DNA of 64,000 nt from an uncultured Prevotellaceae bacterium. GTDB taxonomy: Bacteria > Bacteroidota > Bacteroidia > Bacteroidales > Bacteroidaceae. The DNA is taken from contig CADAAR010000008.1 in the NCBI GenBank assembly GCA_902785945.1, positions 62,001 through 126,000 of the forward strand, given 5' to 3'. The notes under the pieces were generated by a model. The model ran no database searches, was not told where the DNA came from, and worked only from the letters and a program-made list of their open reading frames with translations. Shown piece after piece: positions 63,900 through 64,000 of the stretch (positions within the stretch are counted from its first letter, which is position 1; each line of letters begins with the position of its first letter). A program made the position numbers and the translations under genes.

Positions 63900-64000
63900 C
63901 TATTTGATGTCGATATCGCCGTAACCCATACGGCTGCCCGCTGCCAAACGGTCTGCATCTAGTTTCAGGATGCGGACCGTTGTTGCTGGGAAGGTGATGT
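63900..64000 (-). CDS. C-terminal end of a gene running off the window
   Basis: The minus strand is open from the window edge to a TAG at 63900, encoding 32 residues that end MGYGDIDIK. The run TFPATTVRILKLDADRL followed by a GYGDIDI strand resembles the last strands of an F5/8 type C (discoidin-like) module, as found at the end of secreted glycosidases. The evidence is too short for a family call. It converges with manA, 10 bp apart. Confidence 0.4.
   Translation of the reverse strand, partial: ITFPATTVRILKLDADRLAAGSRMGYGDIDIK

Overview
The window is a chromosomal segment of a Bacteroidales bacterium, most likely a Prevotella/Segatella-type gut or rumen species (inference). The signs are two complete hybrid two-component regulators (HTCS), two SusC/SusD pairs, many long-signal lipoproteins, repeated Bacteroidetes-type promoters (TTTG, about 20 nt, TAnnTTTG), and a tmRNA whose encoded tag ends in YALAA. 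No taxonomic marker gene (rRNA) is present, so the genus is a guess.

Region 1 (1 to about 11,520) is a prophage or prophage remnant. It holds the 3' part of a giant tape-measure gene with about ten internal repeats, one small tail protein, and a 20-codon stub where the next tail gene would be expected. A hicA-hicB toxin-antitoxin pair with an intervening UUCG hairpin follows. Then comes a leftward cluster of seven small early genes: two tandem paralogues, a DUF2693-like protein, a stripped-down DnaB/RecA-type ATPase and others. It is separated from a rightward Cro/CI-type regulator and an ASCH-like protein by a symmetric divergent operator/promoter region. No integrase is visible here.

Region 2 (11,540 to 13,250) contains a promoter-to-terminator unit of about 170 nt with no ORF (candidate 6S/Bacteroidales-1-like RNA), the tmRNA gene ssrA with its own promoter, and a fimbrillin-like lipoprotein.

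Region 3 (13,254 to 25,704) is a first glycan locus. HTCS-1 is divergent from an operon of a GH98 endo-glycosidase, a GH97 enzyme with the catalytic-residue pattern of the retaining alpha-galactosidases, and an MG2-type surface protein, closed by a perfect 17-bp bidirectional terminator.

Region 4 (25,708 to 46,430) is a second locus. Leftward it reads FAS1 lipoprotein, SusC, SusD, FAS1, FAS1, SusC, SusD, without any glycoside hydrolase, and it is divergent from HTCS-2. Both HTCS loci contain a short promoter-terminator unit without an ORF, and both share a 13-bp motif near the regulated promoter.

Region 5 (46,438 to 55,955) has a 4 x 21 bp tandem repeat, a large multidomain secreted binding protein with no recognised catalytic domain, and a cassette of DUF6057 membrane protein, WD40/PD40-like lipoprotein with a CXXCH haem-type motif, and CotH-type secreted kinase. 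The kinase gene overlaps tail-to-tail with a LacZ-type beta-galactosidase gene.

Region 6 (55,916 to 64,000) has that secreted GH2 beta-galactosidase, divergent from an operon of GH130 mannosyl-glucose phosphorylase, a GH2-like enzyme carrying an in-frame repeat element, and mannose-6-phosphate isomerase: a plausible beta-mannan/galactoglucomannan end-pathway. A recurring theme is purine/pyrimidine-rich short repeats that lie inside genes in frame, including nearly identical signal-peptide-coding blocks in neighbouring lipoprotein genes.
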